From contig NZ_QEKO01000002.1 of NCBI RefSeq assembly GCF_003096595.1, forward strand, positions 125,064 through 189,063: DNA of 64,000 bases, read 5' to 3'. Under the pieces are notes generated by a model. The model was not told where the DNA came from. It saw only the letters and a list, made by a program, of their open reading frames with translations, and did no database searches. Shown here one piece after another: positions 1-9,674 of the stretch; the stretch's first letter is position 1; each line of letters opens with the position of its first letter. The stretch is from Pusillimonas noertemannii (GTDB taxonomy: Bacteria; Pseudomonadota; Gammaproteobacteria; Burkholderiales; Burkholderiaceae_B). Position numbers and translations under genes: made by a program.

Positions 1-3000
1 CTTCTGCACGTCGCTGACTTCCGGGTAGGAAACCAGATCGATGCGCGGCCTCTTGGCCGTGCCAGCAACTCGCACGCCCGCCTCGACCGCGAGGCCGGTG
101 CGCAGCGCTTCGATATTGAGCACCGGGTTGGCGATGTCGCCCTGGAAGGTGATGGTGCCGCGCCGCAGTTGCAGGTGTTGTCCATAGATATCGATGGCCC
201 CGCCCCGGGTGCGCAACGCCCCCTCGGCGGTAAGCTTGCCCTCGTGCATCAGCAGGCGCATCTGTCCCACCAGGCCCGAGTTGACGCCAAAGCCCGTGAT
301 ATAGAAGCGCGGCCCCAGGTCGATGGACAGATCCAGCTCGATGTCCATGGGCGTACTGGCCTTGGGCTTGACGCCCGAACGCACCACCACCACGTCGCTG
401 TCCACCGTGGGAACGCTGCTGAGCATGTCCAGGTCGATCCAGCCCGCATCGGCGGTGATCTCGCCCGACAGCGAAAACCGCGGCAGGGGCGCATCGACGC
501 GCAGCTTGCCGCTTACCATGGCGTATCGGTCGGAACGCTGCAAGAGCGGGTAGCGGAACAGGTCTATGTCTATCTCGCCCACCGACTCACTCAGGTTCCA
601 GCTGCCGCTCAGGGTAAGGCTGCCGTCCTGGGCGTCCGGGTTGGTGGATACCCATTCCGCCGTACGCCACTCGTCGGGCGTCACGCGCAGACGGGCGGGA
701 AAGCGCAGGCTTTCCAGAATGAAGCGGTCGCCTTCCAGGCGGGCCGAAAGTTCGCCATCGAGCAGGCGCACGCCGTCGTCGATGCGCACGACGCGGATCT
801 CGCGTCCCGTTACGCTGCCCTCGGTCGTCCAGGTGCCGTCCGCCCGGGCGTTGCCGCTCACGTCGGCATGCAGGATGCCGCCTATGTCCATGGCGTCGCC
901 CGTGAAAAACGCCAGCCAGCTCAGGTCGTTGATATCGGCAAGCAGATTGAAGGTGCGCGGCGTCGCATCCAGGACAAAACCTCCGCCGGGCGGGCTGCGC
1001 AGCACGGCGCCGGCCGTGGCCCTGACCTGGCCCATTTTCTCGGTGGCGACGTTGAGTTCGGCCGCAAGCCGGCTGCTGGCGGACCCGCCATTGGGCGTGG
1101 CGGTAAGGTGCAGGTCGAGGTTGCGCAAGCCCAGCGGGAACTCGGGCTCGGCCGGAACGATGAAGTCGCCGGACAGGCGGCGCACATCGACCGAGCCGGC
1201 CAGCGCGCCGGCGAAGCTCAGGTTCCAGTCCGCATTGAAAACCAGTTCGACCGAAGAGAACTTGTCGTCCTCGGCGACGATGATGCGGCCTCTGTCCTGG
1301 GCGGCGTCGCCGGTGGGAATCAGGGCCTCGAACTCTTTGACGATGTCGCGCGAGATCACGAGCTTGTCGATGCTTCCCTGGGTTTCCCAGCGCCCGCCGC
1401 CCACGTTGGAACGCCCATGCTGCACCACCGCCTCGCTGCCCGAAGGCAGCTTGATGCCCAGCGAAGTGGCGCCGATCCGCCACTGCCAGTCGGGCGCCTG
1501 CGCCTGCGGCGCAAACACCAGATCGAGCGGAGACCGCATATCGAACCCCAAGCCCGCGTGCGTGGCGTTCAACGCGGTAATACGGCCCCGCCAGCCTTCC
1601 TGCTGCCCGCCCTGCTGCAAGGGGCCCCACTGGCCCTGCAGGGCGAAGTGGGCTTCGACCGGCGCACTGCCCACCTTGTTCGCTTCAGATTCTTCGGGCG
1701 TGTAGGTGGCCCGCAGGTCGGCAGCATGCTGTTGCAGGGTGCCGCCGATCCAGCCTTGTGCTTGCGCGCCTCCGGGCAGCCCCGGCCACAGGTCCGCCAG
1801 CGCAGCCACGGCAAGGTCCAGGTTCAGGCGGCTGCCGGGCGTGCCCAGCGATCCCTGGCCGGCCAGCTTGTGCCGGCCCACGCTCAGATCCATGTCGAAC
1901 TCGGGCAGTTGCAGGTTTTGCCACAGTGTTCCAGCAGCCAGTTCCTGCTTGCGCTGGCTGGCCGATGCCACATTGACCACCGTGGCGCGGATGCCGCCGG
2001 AAAGCTCTTGCTCGTTCCAGCGCGAAGCAGGGTCCACCCGCAGGTTCAGGCTGGCCGACAAGGGCTCTCGATGTTCCAGCAGTTGCGCGTCGAAGTCCAG
2101 CTTGGCGGTAAGCGAGCCGGGTGGGACCGCATCGCCCGCCAGCAACAGAAAATTGAGCTTGTCCGCGGTAAACGACCCCACGACGTGGTCTTGCGTGACG
2201 CCGTCCTGCTCGGCCAGGCTCCAGGCGACCTCGCCCGTGAACGACGAGCCGTCGGCCAGCCTCAGGGCCAGGTCGCCGCGCTTCAGGGGAAATCCGGCAC
2301 GAGGCGTCAGCTCGGCGTGCGAGTCGAGATTCAGGTCCTGGCCCTCGCCTTTCAGGTCCAGGGCCAGTTCGTCGAGGCTGCCGCGGGCATTGATCTCGAG
2401 ATCCAGTGCGCAGGCGGAACTGATGCCCGCCAGGTCGGTAAGCGGATTGGGGCTGATCGTGTCGTCCGATTCCTTCCCGTTCGAACCATCGCCCTCGCCA
2501 TCGGGGCTGCCGCGCCGCGCTTCCCCTGCTTCGGGCTCCGACAGCCCCACCGTGGGCACCGCCATGGGCAGGTCGGGCATGAAGTGGCGCAGGCACAAGG
2601 GCGAATTGGGCTGCTCGCTATGGGCGCGGGTTTCGATATGCAGCGCCAGCGGCCAGGGGTCGGCAAGCTCGAGCAGGCGGAAGTCGCCCTTGATGTCGGC
2701 CTCGATGCCGTCGCGACCCAGGTTGAGGTTCTGGAAGACCAGTTGGGCGTCGCTTTCGGTCAGGGCCAGCGAAGCCTGCAGGTCTCGAACGTCGAGCAGC
2801 AGAGGCTCGCCGTCGAGCTTGACGTCCAGCTCGCCCAGGTAGAAGCGATCGAGCGCAATGCGGAAGGGGATCGCCGGCATGGAAAAAGGCTCGGTCCTGG
2901 GCTGCTTCTCGGCGTCGCTGAGCACGTCGATGTCCAGCAGGCCGACGGACAGGTTGGTGGCGCGCAGGCGCCGGTCGAGCAGTTCGCGCCATTCGACGCG

Positions 3001-3252
3001 CAGTTCGAAATCCTTGATGTGTATGTCGGCCGCGGGCACGCGCAGGTTCAGCTCCCCGACTTTCAGGCCGCGCCATATCGAACCCTCGACGCCCTTGATC
3101 CGGCCGTCCATCTGCTGCGCGGCCGTGCTCAGCGCCCAGCGGGTGCCGGGCTCGGAGCCCACCGTCCAGGCCAGAAAGCCGCAGAGCACGACCAGCAGCA
3201 GGACCAGGGCCGGGCCCAGCCATACCAGCATCCAGCGCAAGAGCCCCCTCAA
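1..3252 (-). CDS. tamB: TamB, translocation and assembly module subunit (3' end outside window)
   Basis: The minus strand is open without a stop from 3252 to the window edge, giving 1084 codons. The protein begins LRGLLRWMLVWLGPALVLLL, a single N-terminal membrane anchor, followed by a long beta-rich region typical of TamB. The last visible residues (RPRIDLVSYPEVSDVQ) fit the C-terminal DUF490 domain. TamB spans the periplasm from the inner membrane and works with TamA in outer-membrane protein insertion and lipid transport. The start is either a TTG overlapping the tamA stop codon (3252) or the ATG at 3231. Family members are usually about 1200-1260 residues, so roughly the last 100-200 are missing. 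The large open frames on the opposite strand are antisense artefacts of high GC. Confidence 0.9.
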   Translation of the reverse strand, partial: MRGLLRWMLVWLGPALVLLLVVLCGFLAWTVGSEPGTRWALSTAAQQMDGRIKGVEGSIWRGLKVGELNLRVPAADIHIKDFELRVEWRELLDRRLRATNLSVGLLDIDVLSDAEKQPRTEPFSMPAIPFRIALDRFYLGELDVKLDGEPLLLDVRDLQASLALTESDAQLVFQNLNLGRDGIEADIKGDFRLLELADPWPLALHIETRAHSEQPNSPLCLRHFMPDLPMAVPTVGLSEPEAGEARRGSPDGEGDGSNGKESDDTISPNPLTDLAGISSACALDLEINARGSLDELALDLKGEGQDLNLDSHAELTPRAGFPLKRGDLALRLADGSSFTGEVAWSLAEQDGVTQDHVVGSFTADKLNFLLLAGDAVPPGSLTAKLDFDAQLLEHREPLSASLNLRVDPASRWNEQELSGGIRATVVNVASASQRKQELAAGTLWQNLQLPEFDMDLSVGRHKLAGQGSLGTPGSRLNLDLAVAALADLWPGLPGGAQAQGWIGGTLQQHAADLRATYTPEESEANKVGSAPVEAHFALQGQWGPLQQGGQQEGWRGRITALNATHAGLGFDMRSPLDLVFAPQAQAPDWQWRIGATSLGIKLPSGSEAVVQHGRSNVGGGRWETQGSIDKLVISRDIVKEFEALIPTGDAAQDRGRIIVAEDDKFSSVELVFNADWNLSFAGALAGSVDVRRLSGDFIVPAEPEFPLGLRNLDLHLTATPNGGSASSRLAAELNVATEKMGQVRATAGAVLRSPPGGGFVLDATPRTFNLLADINDLSWLAFFTGDAMDIGGILHADVSGNARADGTWTTEGSVTGREIRVVRIDDGVRLLDGELSARLEGDRFILESLRFPARLRVTPDEWRTAEWVSTNPDAQDGSLTLSGSWNLSESVGEIDIDLFRYPLLQRSDRYAMVSGKLRVDAPLPRFSLSGEITADAGWIDLDMLSSVPTVDSDVVVVRSGVKPKASTPMDIELDLSIDLGPRFYITGFGVNSGLVGQMRLLMHEGKLTAEGALRTRGGAIDIYGQHLQLRRGTITFQGDIANPVLNIEALRTGLAVEAGVRVAGTAKRPRIDLVSYPEVSDVQK

Positions 3253-5024
3253 AACGCGATCCCCAGGGAGAAGTGCAGGCGCAGCCTGCGATCGCGCTGG
3301 CCATAGGCCAGGTCGATGCCGAACGGCCCCGCCGGCGTGCGCACGCGCGCGCCCACGCCGTAGCCGAAGGCCAGGTCCATGTCGCCGAACGACTCGCTGG
3401 CGTCGCCGAAGTCGACAAAGACGGCCATGCCGATGGTCTGCGTGAAGTATCGGATGTACTCGACGCTGGCGACCGCCAGGGCCGGCGCCCCGATGATGGC
3501 GTCGCCGCGCGGCAGGCCTATGCTCTGGAACTTATAGCCGCGTATGGTGCGCGCGCCCCCGGTACGGTAGCCGAAGTCTTCCGGCAGGCGGGATGTTTTC
3601 GACCACACCTTGCCGACCTCGCCCCGCACCGTCAGGACGTCGTGCTTGCCCATCGGCCACCATTGCTGCAGCCTGAGGCTGGCGCGGTGGAAGGGCTCGC
3701 CCTTGTCCAGCGTAATGCCCGTGCCCAGGCCCAGGTCGACCAGATTGCCCTCGCGCGGATCGTATTTGTCGTTGACGTCGCGACGCAGCCACTGCCAGGT
3801 GGCCACCAGCGACGGCACCTCGTAGCTTTCCGCCCCCTCGATCTTGGTCTTGTCATAGGCGGCGATCAGACCCCACCTGGTTTCGAACTCGACCCGGCTG
3901 TCGCCGGCCGCCCTGCGCTGCTGCACCCGCTTCCAGCCCAGGCCATAGCGGGTAGTGTCCAGGCCCTCGATGTCGGAATGGTTGAACAGCACGCCCACGC
4001 TGTCCTGGTAACCGCGCTCGGTGGGGGGCAGGTGCACATCGAAGAAGGCCCGCTGTCGGTGCCTGTCGACCCCGAAGCCGGTTTCGATCCAGACCGGCTG
4101 GCCAAAAACCACGTTCTGCCGGTAAAGGGTCTCGACCCTCAGCCCGTTGTCGCTGTCCACGCCCAGCGACCCCGACAGCCGCCGTGCGGGCGCCTCGGTA
4201 ACACGCACGGCCAGCGGCATTTCCACCTCGCCGTCGGGCCGGGTGTAGCGATGCTCGGGGTTATCGTCGAGCATCACGAACGCCCCCCGGAAGAACGAAG
4301 TGGAATCCAGCGCCTGCTGCCATTCATCGAGCAGGTCCTGGTCGTAGGGGTCGCCCGGGGTGTATCTGATATAGCGGTCGATGAGCTTGCGCGGTACGCG
4401 CTCGAGCCCGTTGACCGTGATTTCGCCCATGCGCACGCGCGGGCCGCTATCGATCGCGACATGCAGATCGGCCTGCGCCTCGTCGGCCTGTATGGTTGCC
4501 TGCGAAGCCGTGACGCGGGCCAGGTAGAAATCCTTGCGGCTGACGCTGTCGATGAGCTCGGTCTTGGCGTCGTGCCATTCGTCGTTTATAAAAGGCATGC
4601 CCTTGGTAAGAGGCCATGCGTTTTCCAGCGCGTCGACCCGGTCGGCGAATTCCGGCGTGGCTATCTGGCCGGCAAAAGCCAGGTCGACGCTGTTGACCAC
4701 GGAGCGCGGGCCCGGATCAATAGTGATGTCCCAGGTTTCGCCCGCCACGTCGGAGCCCACCTCGAGATCGACCACGGCCGAAAAAAAGCCCTGTGTCTCG
4801 AGCGCCGAAAGCGTGGCGTCGCGCGCGCGGCGGCGCAGGCGCGACACTTCGCCGCCGTCCTGGTCTTCGGCCAGGCGGGTAATGGCATCGACCGCGCCCA
4901 TGATGGACTGCAGGGCCTCGGGGGGAACGCCCCCCGGGTCGACCGTGACCTCGGGTCTGGCCGCCAGCGCCTGCTGGGCCAGGCCAAACATGAGAACAGT
5001 GGACGCAATCGCCAGGCGCTTCAA
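3249..5024 (-). CDS. tamA: TamA, outer membrane BamA-family assembly protein
   Basis: This 591-residue protein has a signal peptide (MKRLAIASTVLMFGLAQQALA), POTRA-like domains in the first half (for example GEITVNGLERVPRKLIDRYI) and a C-terminal 16-strand barrel of the bacterial surface antigen (BamA/Omp85) type ending in phenylalanine (SLGIAF). It is the outer-membrane partner of TamB, and the two genes overlap at the stop/start junction, so they are co-transcribed. The gene starts 12 bp after apbC ends, suggesting read-through from that gene. The family assignment is firm; the exact client proteins are unknown, although the large autotransporter at 24837-31547 is a possible client. Confidence 0.93.
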   Translation of the reverse strand: MKRLAIASTVLMFGLAQQALAARPEVTVDPGGVPPEALQSIMGAVDAITRLAEDQDGGEVSRLRRRARDATLSALETQGFFSAVVDLEVGSDVAGETWDITIDPGPRSVVNSVDLAFAGQIATPEFADRVDALENAWPLTKGMPFINDEWHDAKTELIDSVSRKDFYLARVTASQATIQADEAQADLHVAIDSGPRVRMGEITVNGLERVPRKLIDRYIRYTPGDPYDQDLLDEWQQALDSTSFFRGAFVMLDDNPEHRYTRPDGEVEMPLAVRVTEAPARRLSGSLGVDSDNGLRVETLYRQNVVFGQPVWIETGFGVDRHRQRAFFDVHLPPTERGYQDSVGVLFNHSDIEGLDTTRYGLGWKRVQQRRAAGDSRVEFETRWGLIAAYDKTKIEGAESYEVPSLVATWQWLRRDVNDKYDPREGNLVDLGLGTGITLDKGEPFHRASLRLQQWWPMGKHDVLTVRGEVGKVWSKTSRLPEDFGYRTGGARTIRGYKFQSIGLPRGDAIIGAPALAVASVEYIRYFTQTIGMAVFVDFGDASESFGDMDLAFGYGVGARVRTPAGPFGIDLAYGQRDRRLRLHFSLGIAF

Positions 5025-5036
5025 GATGCGGCTTGC

Positions 5037-6128
5037 CTAGTGTCGGGCCACGACTGTGGGCATCTTGGCCGAGAAGTCGCGCGGCAGGGCCGCCACCTGA
5101 AGAGCCACCTTGTGCGCAATGTCGTGATACAGGCTGGCCACTTTCCCTTGGGGGTCGGCCACCACGGTAGGCTTGCCCGAGTCGGTCTGCAGGCGGATAT
5201 CCATGGCCAGGGGCAAGGCGCCCAGCCAGGGCAGGTGGTATTCGGCCGCCATGTCGCGCCCCCCGTGTTCGCCGAATATGGGTTCGGCATGGCCGCAGTT
5301 GGAGCACACGTGCACCGACATGTTCTCGACGATGCCCAGCACCGGGACGTCGACCTTCTGGAACATGCGCAGGCCCTTGCGGGCGTCGGCCAGCGCCAGA
5401 TCTTGTGGCGTAGTGACAATGACGGCGCCGGTAAGGGGCACCTTTTGGGAGAGCGTAAGCGCGATGTCGCCGGTGCCCGGCGGCATGTCGATGATGAGGT
5501 AGTCAAGGTCGCGCCAGTTGGTCTGTCGCAGCAGTTGCTCGAGCGCCTGGCTGACCATGGGGCCGCGCCATATGGCCGGCGCATCTTGGTCGATGAGAAA
5601 GCCGATGGAATTGGCCTGCAGGCCATGGCCTTCAAGAGGCTCCATGGATTTGTTGTCGAGGCTTTTGGGCTTGCCCGAAACGCCCAGCATGATGGGCACG
5701 CTGGGGCCATAGATGTCGGCATCCAGCAGGCCCACCTTTGCACCCTGGGCGCTGAGCGCAAGGGCCAGGTTGACCGAGGTGGTGCTTTTGCCGACCCCTC
5801 CCTTGCCCGACGCGACGGCGATGATGTTGCGCACAGTGGACAGCGGCTTGAGGCCGGGCTGCACCGCGTGCGTCTGGATATGCGTGGTGAACTGCAGCGA
5901 GCTCAAGGTGACCCCCAGCGCGGCCAGAGCGGTTTCAAGCTGTTTCCGCAATTCGGCCTGGTCATTGTATAAAGGATAATCAAGCGCTACAGTAAGATCT
6001 AGATTGCTTCCGTTCAGTTGAACCGTGCTGTTCTTGATGGTCGCCGGGCCCAATTTGCGTTTGGTCGCCGGATCGACGACTTCGGCCAGTGCGGCACTGA
6101 CTCGCTCAGAAGTGGGACTCATTTTCAT
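5037..6128 (-). CDS. apbC: Iron-sulfur cluster carrier ATPase ApbC/Mrp
   Basis: The 363-residue product has an N-terminal MIP18/DUF59 domain (about residues 1-85) and a ParA/MinD-type P-loop ATPase domain with the deviant Walker A ASGKGGVGKSTTSVNLA. The CxxC motif (CSNC) that holds a bridging Fe-S cluster is present. The protein carries [4Fe-4S] clusters to apo-proteins in the cytosol. The start MKMSP has an in-frame alternative two codons downstream. It is divergent from metG and the small membrane protein gene, an arrangement common in Bordetella-like genomes. Confidence 0.93.
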   Translation of the reverse strand: MKMSPTSERVSAALAEVVDPATKRKLGPATIKNSTVQLNGSNLDLTVALDYPLYNDQAELRKQLETALAALGVTLSSLQFTTHIQTHAVQPGLKPLSTVRNIIAVASGKGGVGKSTTSVNLALALSAQGAKVGLLDADIYGPSVPIMLGVSGKPKSLDNKSMEPLEGHGLQANSIGFLIDQDAPAIWRGPMVSQALEQLLRQTNWRDLDYLIIDMPPGTGDIALTLSQKVPLTGAVIVTTPQDLALADARKGLRMFQKVDVPVLGIVENMSVHVCSNCGHAEPIFGEHGGRDMAAEYHLPWLGALPLAMDIRLQTDSGKPTVVADPQGKVASLYHDIAHKVALQVAALPRDFSAKMPTVVARH

Positions 6129-6213
6129 GCCTTGTAAAAAATAACTCTCGACTCAAGCCTCAAGAATAGCGGATCGGGGAATTATTTTCTGCCTTGGCTG
6201 TCTATCCAGCAAT

Positions 6214-6462
6214 ATGAATACACTCACACAAATTCTCCGCGGCGTATTGTTTCTCATCCTCGCCATTTGCGGCATGGCCATGGCATTCGTATTCATGGTG
6301 TCTACCGCCATTGCGATCGGCGTCCTGTACATTGTGGCCCGCGTCAAGGGCCGTCCCTTCGGCGTGCGCGCCTACTGGGACGAACGCCGCCAGCCCCGTA
6401 GCCGGCCCTCGGCATTCCGCAAGGAAGACGTCGTCGACGTCAAGATGCGCGAAATTCCATAA
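6214..6462 (+). CDS. Small membrane protein of unknown function
   Basis: This 82-residue protein has one long hydrophobic stretch (about residues 8-42), possibly a helical hairpin, followed by a basic soluble tail ending VVDVKMREIP. I do not recognise a family. It lies between the divergent apbC and metG, with only 85 bp to the apbC start. Codon use matches the neighbours and the frame is uninterrupted, so it is probably real, but no function can be assigned. Confidence 0.6.
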   Translation: MNTLTQILRGVLFLILAICGMAMAFVFMVSTAIAIGVLYIVARVKGRPFGVRAYWDERRQPRSRPSAFRKEDVVDVKMREIP

Positions 6463-6502
6463 GCAGCCCTGGGCGCGGCGCCCAAAGCCCCGGCGATTCA
6501 TT

Positions 6503-6552
6503 ACAATAGAACGGCCCTGGCGCGTCCCCGCGCGCCAGGGCCGTTCTATTGT
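6503..6552. repeat. Perfect 22-bp inverted repeat overlapping the metG -10 region
   Basis: Positions 6503-6524 and 6531-6552 are exact reverse complements with a 6-nt loop (TCCCCG). A -10-like TACAAT (6502-6507) lies at the outer edge of the left arm. There is no T-tract after the right arm, so this is not a classical rho-independent terminator for the upstream gene. It could be a strong hairpin in the metG leader or a bidirectional signal. Confidence 0.85.
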
Positions 6553-6605
6553 GCATTCTGCCGGCCCGGCCGGAAGCCCTCCTTACCCTTTTTTACGCAT
6601 TGTTC

Positions 6606-8675
6606 ATGTCGCGCACGATATTTGTCACCACTGCCCTGCCCTACGCCAATGGCTCCTTCCACATCGGCCACATCATGGAATACATCCAGGCCGACATCTG
6701 GGTAAGAACCATGCGAATGGCCGGCCATACCGTGCATTTCGTAGGCGCCGACGATGCCCACGGCGCCCCCATCATGCTCAAGGCCGAAAGCGAGGGCATC
6801 ACGCCGCAAAAGCTGGTGGCGCGCTACGCCGCCGAACGTCCGCGCTACCTTGACGGCTTCCAGGTCAAGTTCGACCACTGGCACTCGACCGATTCGCCCG
6901 AAAACGTCGCGCTGTCGCACGACATCTACAAAAGCCTGAAATCGGCCGGCTTCATCAGCTCTCGCGAGGTCGAGCAGTTCTACGACCCGGTCAAGGGCAT
7001 GTTCCTGCCCGACCGCTACATCAAGGGCGAATGCCCGGTCTGCCATACTAAAGACCAGTACGGCGACGCCTGCGAAGCCTGTGGCGCCGTCTATGCAGCC
7101 ACCGAGCTCATCGAACCCTATTCCACGCTCACCAAGGCCCGGCCGGTGCTCAAGTCGTCCGAGCACTTCTTCTTCAAGCTGTCCGACCCCCGCTGCGTCG
7201 AGTTCCTGCAAGAATGGACAGCCGGCGACAACCGCCGCGGCAAAAAACGCCTGCAGGCCGAAGTGCTGGCCAAGACCCGCGAGTGGCTGGGCACCGGCAA
7301 GGAAGACAGCGAAGCCAATCTGGCCGACTGGGACATCTCGCGCGATGCGCCCTACTTCGGCATCGAGATTCCCGACGCGCCGGGCAAGTACTTCTACGTC
7401 TGGCTCGACGCGCCGGTGGGCTACCTGGCCTCGCTCAAGGCCTACTGCGACAAGCAGGGGCTTGATTTCGACGCCCTGCTCGACCCCGCCGGCGATACCG
7501 AGCAAGTGCACTTCATCGGCAAGGACATCGTGTATTTCCACGCCCTGTTCTGGCCCGCCATGCTGAAGTTCTCGGGCCGCAAAACGCCCGACGGCCTTCA
7601 TGTGCACGGCTTCATCACGCTTAGCGGCGAAAAAATGTCCAAGAGCCGGGGCACGGGCATCTCGCCCCTGCGCTACCTCGAGCTCGGCATGGATCCTGAA
7701 TGGATGCGCTACTACATCGCAGCCAAGCTCAATTCCCATGTCGAAGACGTGGATTTCAACCCCGACGACTTCGTCGCCCGCGTCAACAGCGACCTGGTCG
7801 GCAAATACGTCAACATCGCCAGCCGCGCCGCCAACTTCATCAGCAAGTATTTCGACGGCCAGCTGGGCTATGTGGGCGACTCAACGCCGCTGTCCAGCGA
7901 CATCGCCGCCGTGGCGGCCGAGGTGCAGGGCGACTTCGAGGCGCGCGAATACGGCCGCGCCATCCGGCGCCTGATGGCCTACGCCGATACGGTCAACCAG
8001 GCCTTCGACGCGGCCCAGCCCTGGGTGCTGACCAAGGGCCTTACGCCCGACGACGAGCGCCGCGCTGCCCTGCAAGACATCTGCTCTCGTGCGCTGGCCG
8101 GCTTCAAGGCCCTTTCGGTCATGCTTGCGCCCGTGCTGCCGGCGCTTACCGCCCGGGTGGCCCAAGAGCTTTTCGGCGATGCCGCCCCCTACGGCTGGCA
8201 CGACGCCGCCCAGTTGCCCAAGCGCATCGCAAAATTCAAGCACCTGATGCAGCGCGTTGAACCGGCCATGCTGGACGCGCTGTTCGAGCCGCCCGCGGCG
8301 GCCGTGCCCACGCCGGGCGGCGAAGCCATCGCCGAAGTCATCGACATCAAGGATTTCGCCAAGGTCGACCTGCGCATTGCCCGCATCGTGGCCTGCGAAG
8401 CGGTCGAAGGCTCCGACAAGCTGCTGCGCCTTACGCTCGACGTGGGCGAAGGCCGCCATCGCCAGGTGTTTTCGGGCATCAAGGCAGCCTATGCGCCCGA
8501 AGACCTTACCGGCAAATTGACCGTGCTGGTGGCCAACCTGGCGCCGCGCAAGATGCGTTTCGGCGTCTCCGAAGGCATGGTGCTTGCCGCCAGCCACGCC
8601 GACGAAAAATCGCATCCCGGCATCCACATCCTCGAACCCTGGCCTGGCGCAGAGCCGGGCATGCGCATCTCGTAA
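6606..8675 (+). CDS. metG: Methionyl-tRNA synthetase
   Basis: This 689-residue class I aminoacyl-tRNA synthetase charges tRNA-Met in the cytosol. The HIGH-like signature ([15 protein letters not shown]) lies near the N-terminus, a zinc knuckle CPVC...CEAC near residues 145-160, the KMSKS loop ([12 protein letters not shown]) near residue 340, and a C-terminal tRNA-binding OB-fold (about 585-689). The frame is open for 19 codons upstream, but [16 protein letters not shown] is the conserved family start. The stop overlaps the start of the CDF transporter gene by one base (TAATG), so the two genes are coupled. Confidence 0.96.
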   Translation: MSRTIFVTTALPYANGSFHIGHIMEYIQADIWVRTMRMAGHTVHFVGADDAHGAPIMLKAESEGITPQKLVARYAAERPRYLDGFQVKFDHWHSTDSPENVALSHDIYKSLKSAGFISSREVEQFYDPVKGMFLPDRYIKGECPVCHTKDQYGDACEACGAVYAATELIEPYSTLTKARPVLKSSEHFFFKLSDPRCVEFLQEWTAGDNRRGKKRLQAEVLAKTREWLGTGKEDSEANLADWDISRDAPYFGIEIPDAPGKYFYVWLDAPVGYLASLKAYCDKQGLDFDALLDPAGDTEQVHFIGKDIVYFHALFWPAMLKFSGRKTPDGLHVHGFITLSGEKMSKSRGTGISPLRYLELGMDPEWMRYYIAAKLNSHVEDVDFNPDDFVARVNSDLVGKYVNIASRAANFISKYFDGQLGYVGDSTPLSSDIAAVAAEVQGDFEAREYGRAIRRLMAYADTVNQAFDAAQPWVLTKGLTPDDERRAALQDICSRALAGFKALSVMLAPVLPALTARVAQELFGDAAPYGWHDAAQLPKRIAKFKHLMQRVEPAMLDALFEPPAAAVPTPGGEAIAEVIDIKDFAKVDLRIARIVACEAVEGSDKLLRLTLDVGEGRHRQVFSGIKAAYAPEDLTGKLTVLVANLAPRKMRFGVSEGMVLAASHADEKSHPGIHILEPWPGAEPGMRIS

Positions 8676-9580
8676 TGCAGAACGGGCTCGATCCCGTACG
8701 CTACCGGGCGGGGCGCACCACCACCCTGGTCAGCGTGGCCGTCAACCTGGTGCTCACCATCATCCAGGTAATCGTCGGCCTGCTGGCGCATTCCCAGGCC
8801 CTGGTGGCCGACGCCATCCACACCCTTTCCGACCTGCTGGCCGATGGCGTGGTGCTGGTGGCCAATGCCCAAAGCGGCAAAGCGCCCGACGCCGAGCACC
8901 AGTACGGCCACCTGCGCTTTGAAACCGCCGCGTCCATGATCCTGGGTGTCCTGCTTTTGGCCGTGGGCATCGGCATGCTGTGGAAAGCCTTCGGCAATCT
9001 GCAGGATCCGGGCAGCATGCCCCCTGTGCACTATGCCGCCCTGGTCGTCGCCCTGCTGGCCATCGCCTGCAAAGAATCGCTGTTTCGCTACATGCTCAAA
9101 GTGGGCGAACGCTTCCGCTCGACCATGCTCATCGCCAACGCCTGGCATGCGCGCTCGGACGCCGCCTCTTCCCTCGTCGTGGCGCTGGGCATCGTGGCCA
9201 GCCTGGCCGGCTTCCCAATGGCCGACCCATTGGCCGCGCTGGTGGTGGGCCTGATGATCGCCCGCATGGGCTGGAAATTCTTCTCTACCTCGTTTGCCGA
9301 CCTGATGGATCGCGCCGTCGACACCGAAACCGAAACCCGCATCCGTGGTCACCTGCTGGCCACGCCCGGCGTGCTGGGCATCCACGACCTCAAGACCCGC
9401 AAGCTGGGCGACATGATCTGGGTGGAAGTGGACATCGAGATGGACGGCAGCCTGTCCATCGCCGAAGGACACGAAATCGCCGTGCAGGCACGCGCCCGCG
9501 TCATGGAGAACGAGCACGTGCTCGACGTGATGACGCATTTCGATCCGGTCGACCCCGACGAGGCGCGGTTTCGGCAGTAG
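8675..9580 (+). CDS. Cation diffusion facilitator (zinc/iron efflux) transporter
   Basis: This is a 301-residue inner-membrane cation/proton antiporter of the CDF family with six predicted helices and a C-terminal cytoplasmic dimerisation domain (about 210-301). The tetrahedral metal site can be seen: HTLSD in helix 2 and HARSD in helix 5. The HxxxD pair in both helices is the arrangement associated with zinc-selective members rather than the DxxxD of FieF. It is translationally coupled to metG by an overlapping stop/start codon. Confidence 0.9.
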   Translation: MQNGLDPVRYRAGRTTTLVSVAVNLVLTIIQVIVGLLAHSQALVADAIHTLSDLLADGVVLVANAQSGKAPDAEHQYGHLRFETAASMILGVLLLAVGIGMLWKAFGNLQDPGSMPPVHYAALVVALLAIACKESLFRYMLKVGERFRSTMLIANAWHARSDAASSLVVALGIVASLAGFPMADPLAALVVGLMIARMGWKFFSTSFADLMDRAVDTETETRIRGHLLATPGVLGIHDLKTRKLGDMIWVEVDIEMDGSLSIAEGHEIAVQARARVMENEHVLDVMTHFDPVDPDEARFRQ

Positions 9581-9674
9581 CGCCGCCCGCGCTTTCCGTG
9601 CATCCCACGCGCCCGGGTCTACAATCAAGCCATCGTGCCGGCGCAATGCCGACCCGCCGCAATACGGAGGAACC

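Noticed and set aside
169-5972. Very long plus-strand open frames opposite tamB, tamA and apbC
   Set aside because: They are antisense to clearly conserved genes, have no recognisable domain, and are explained by high GC codon bias.
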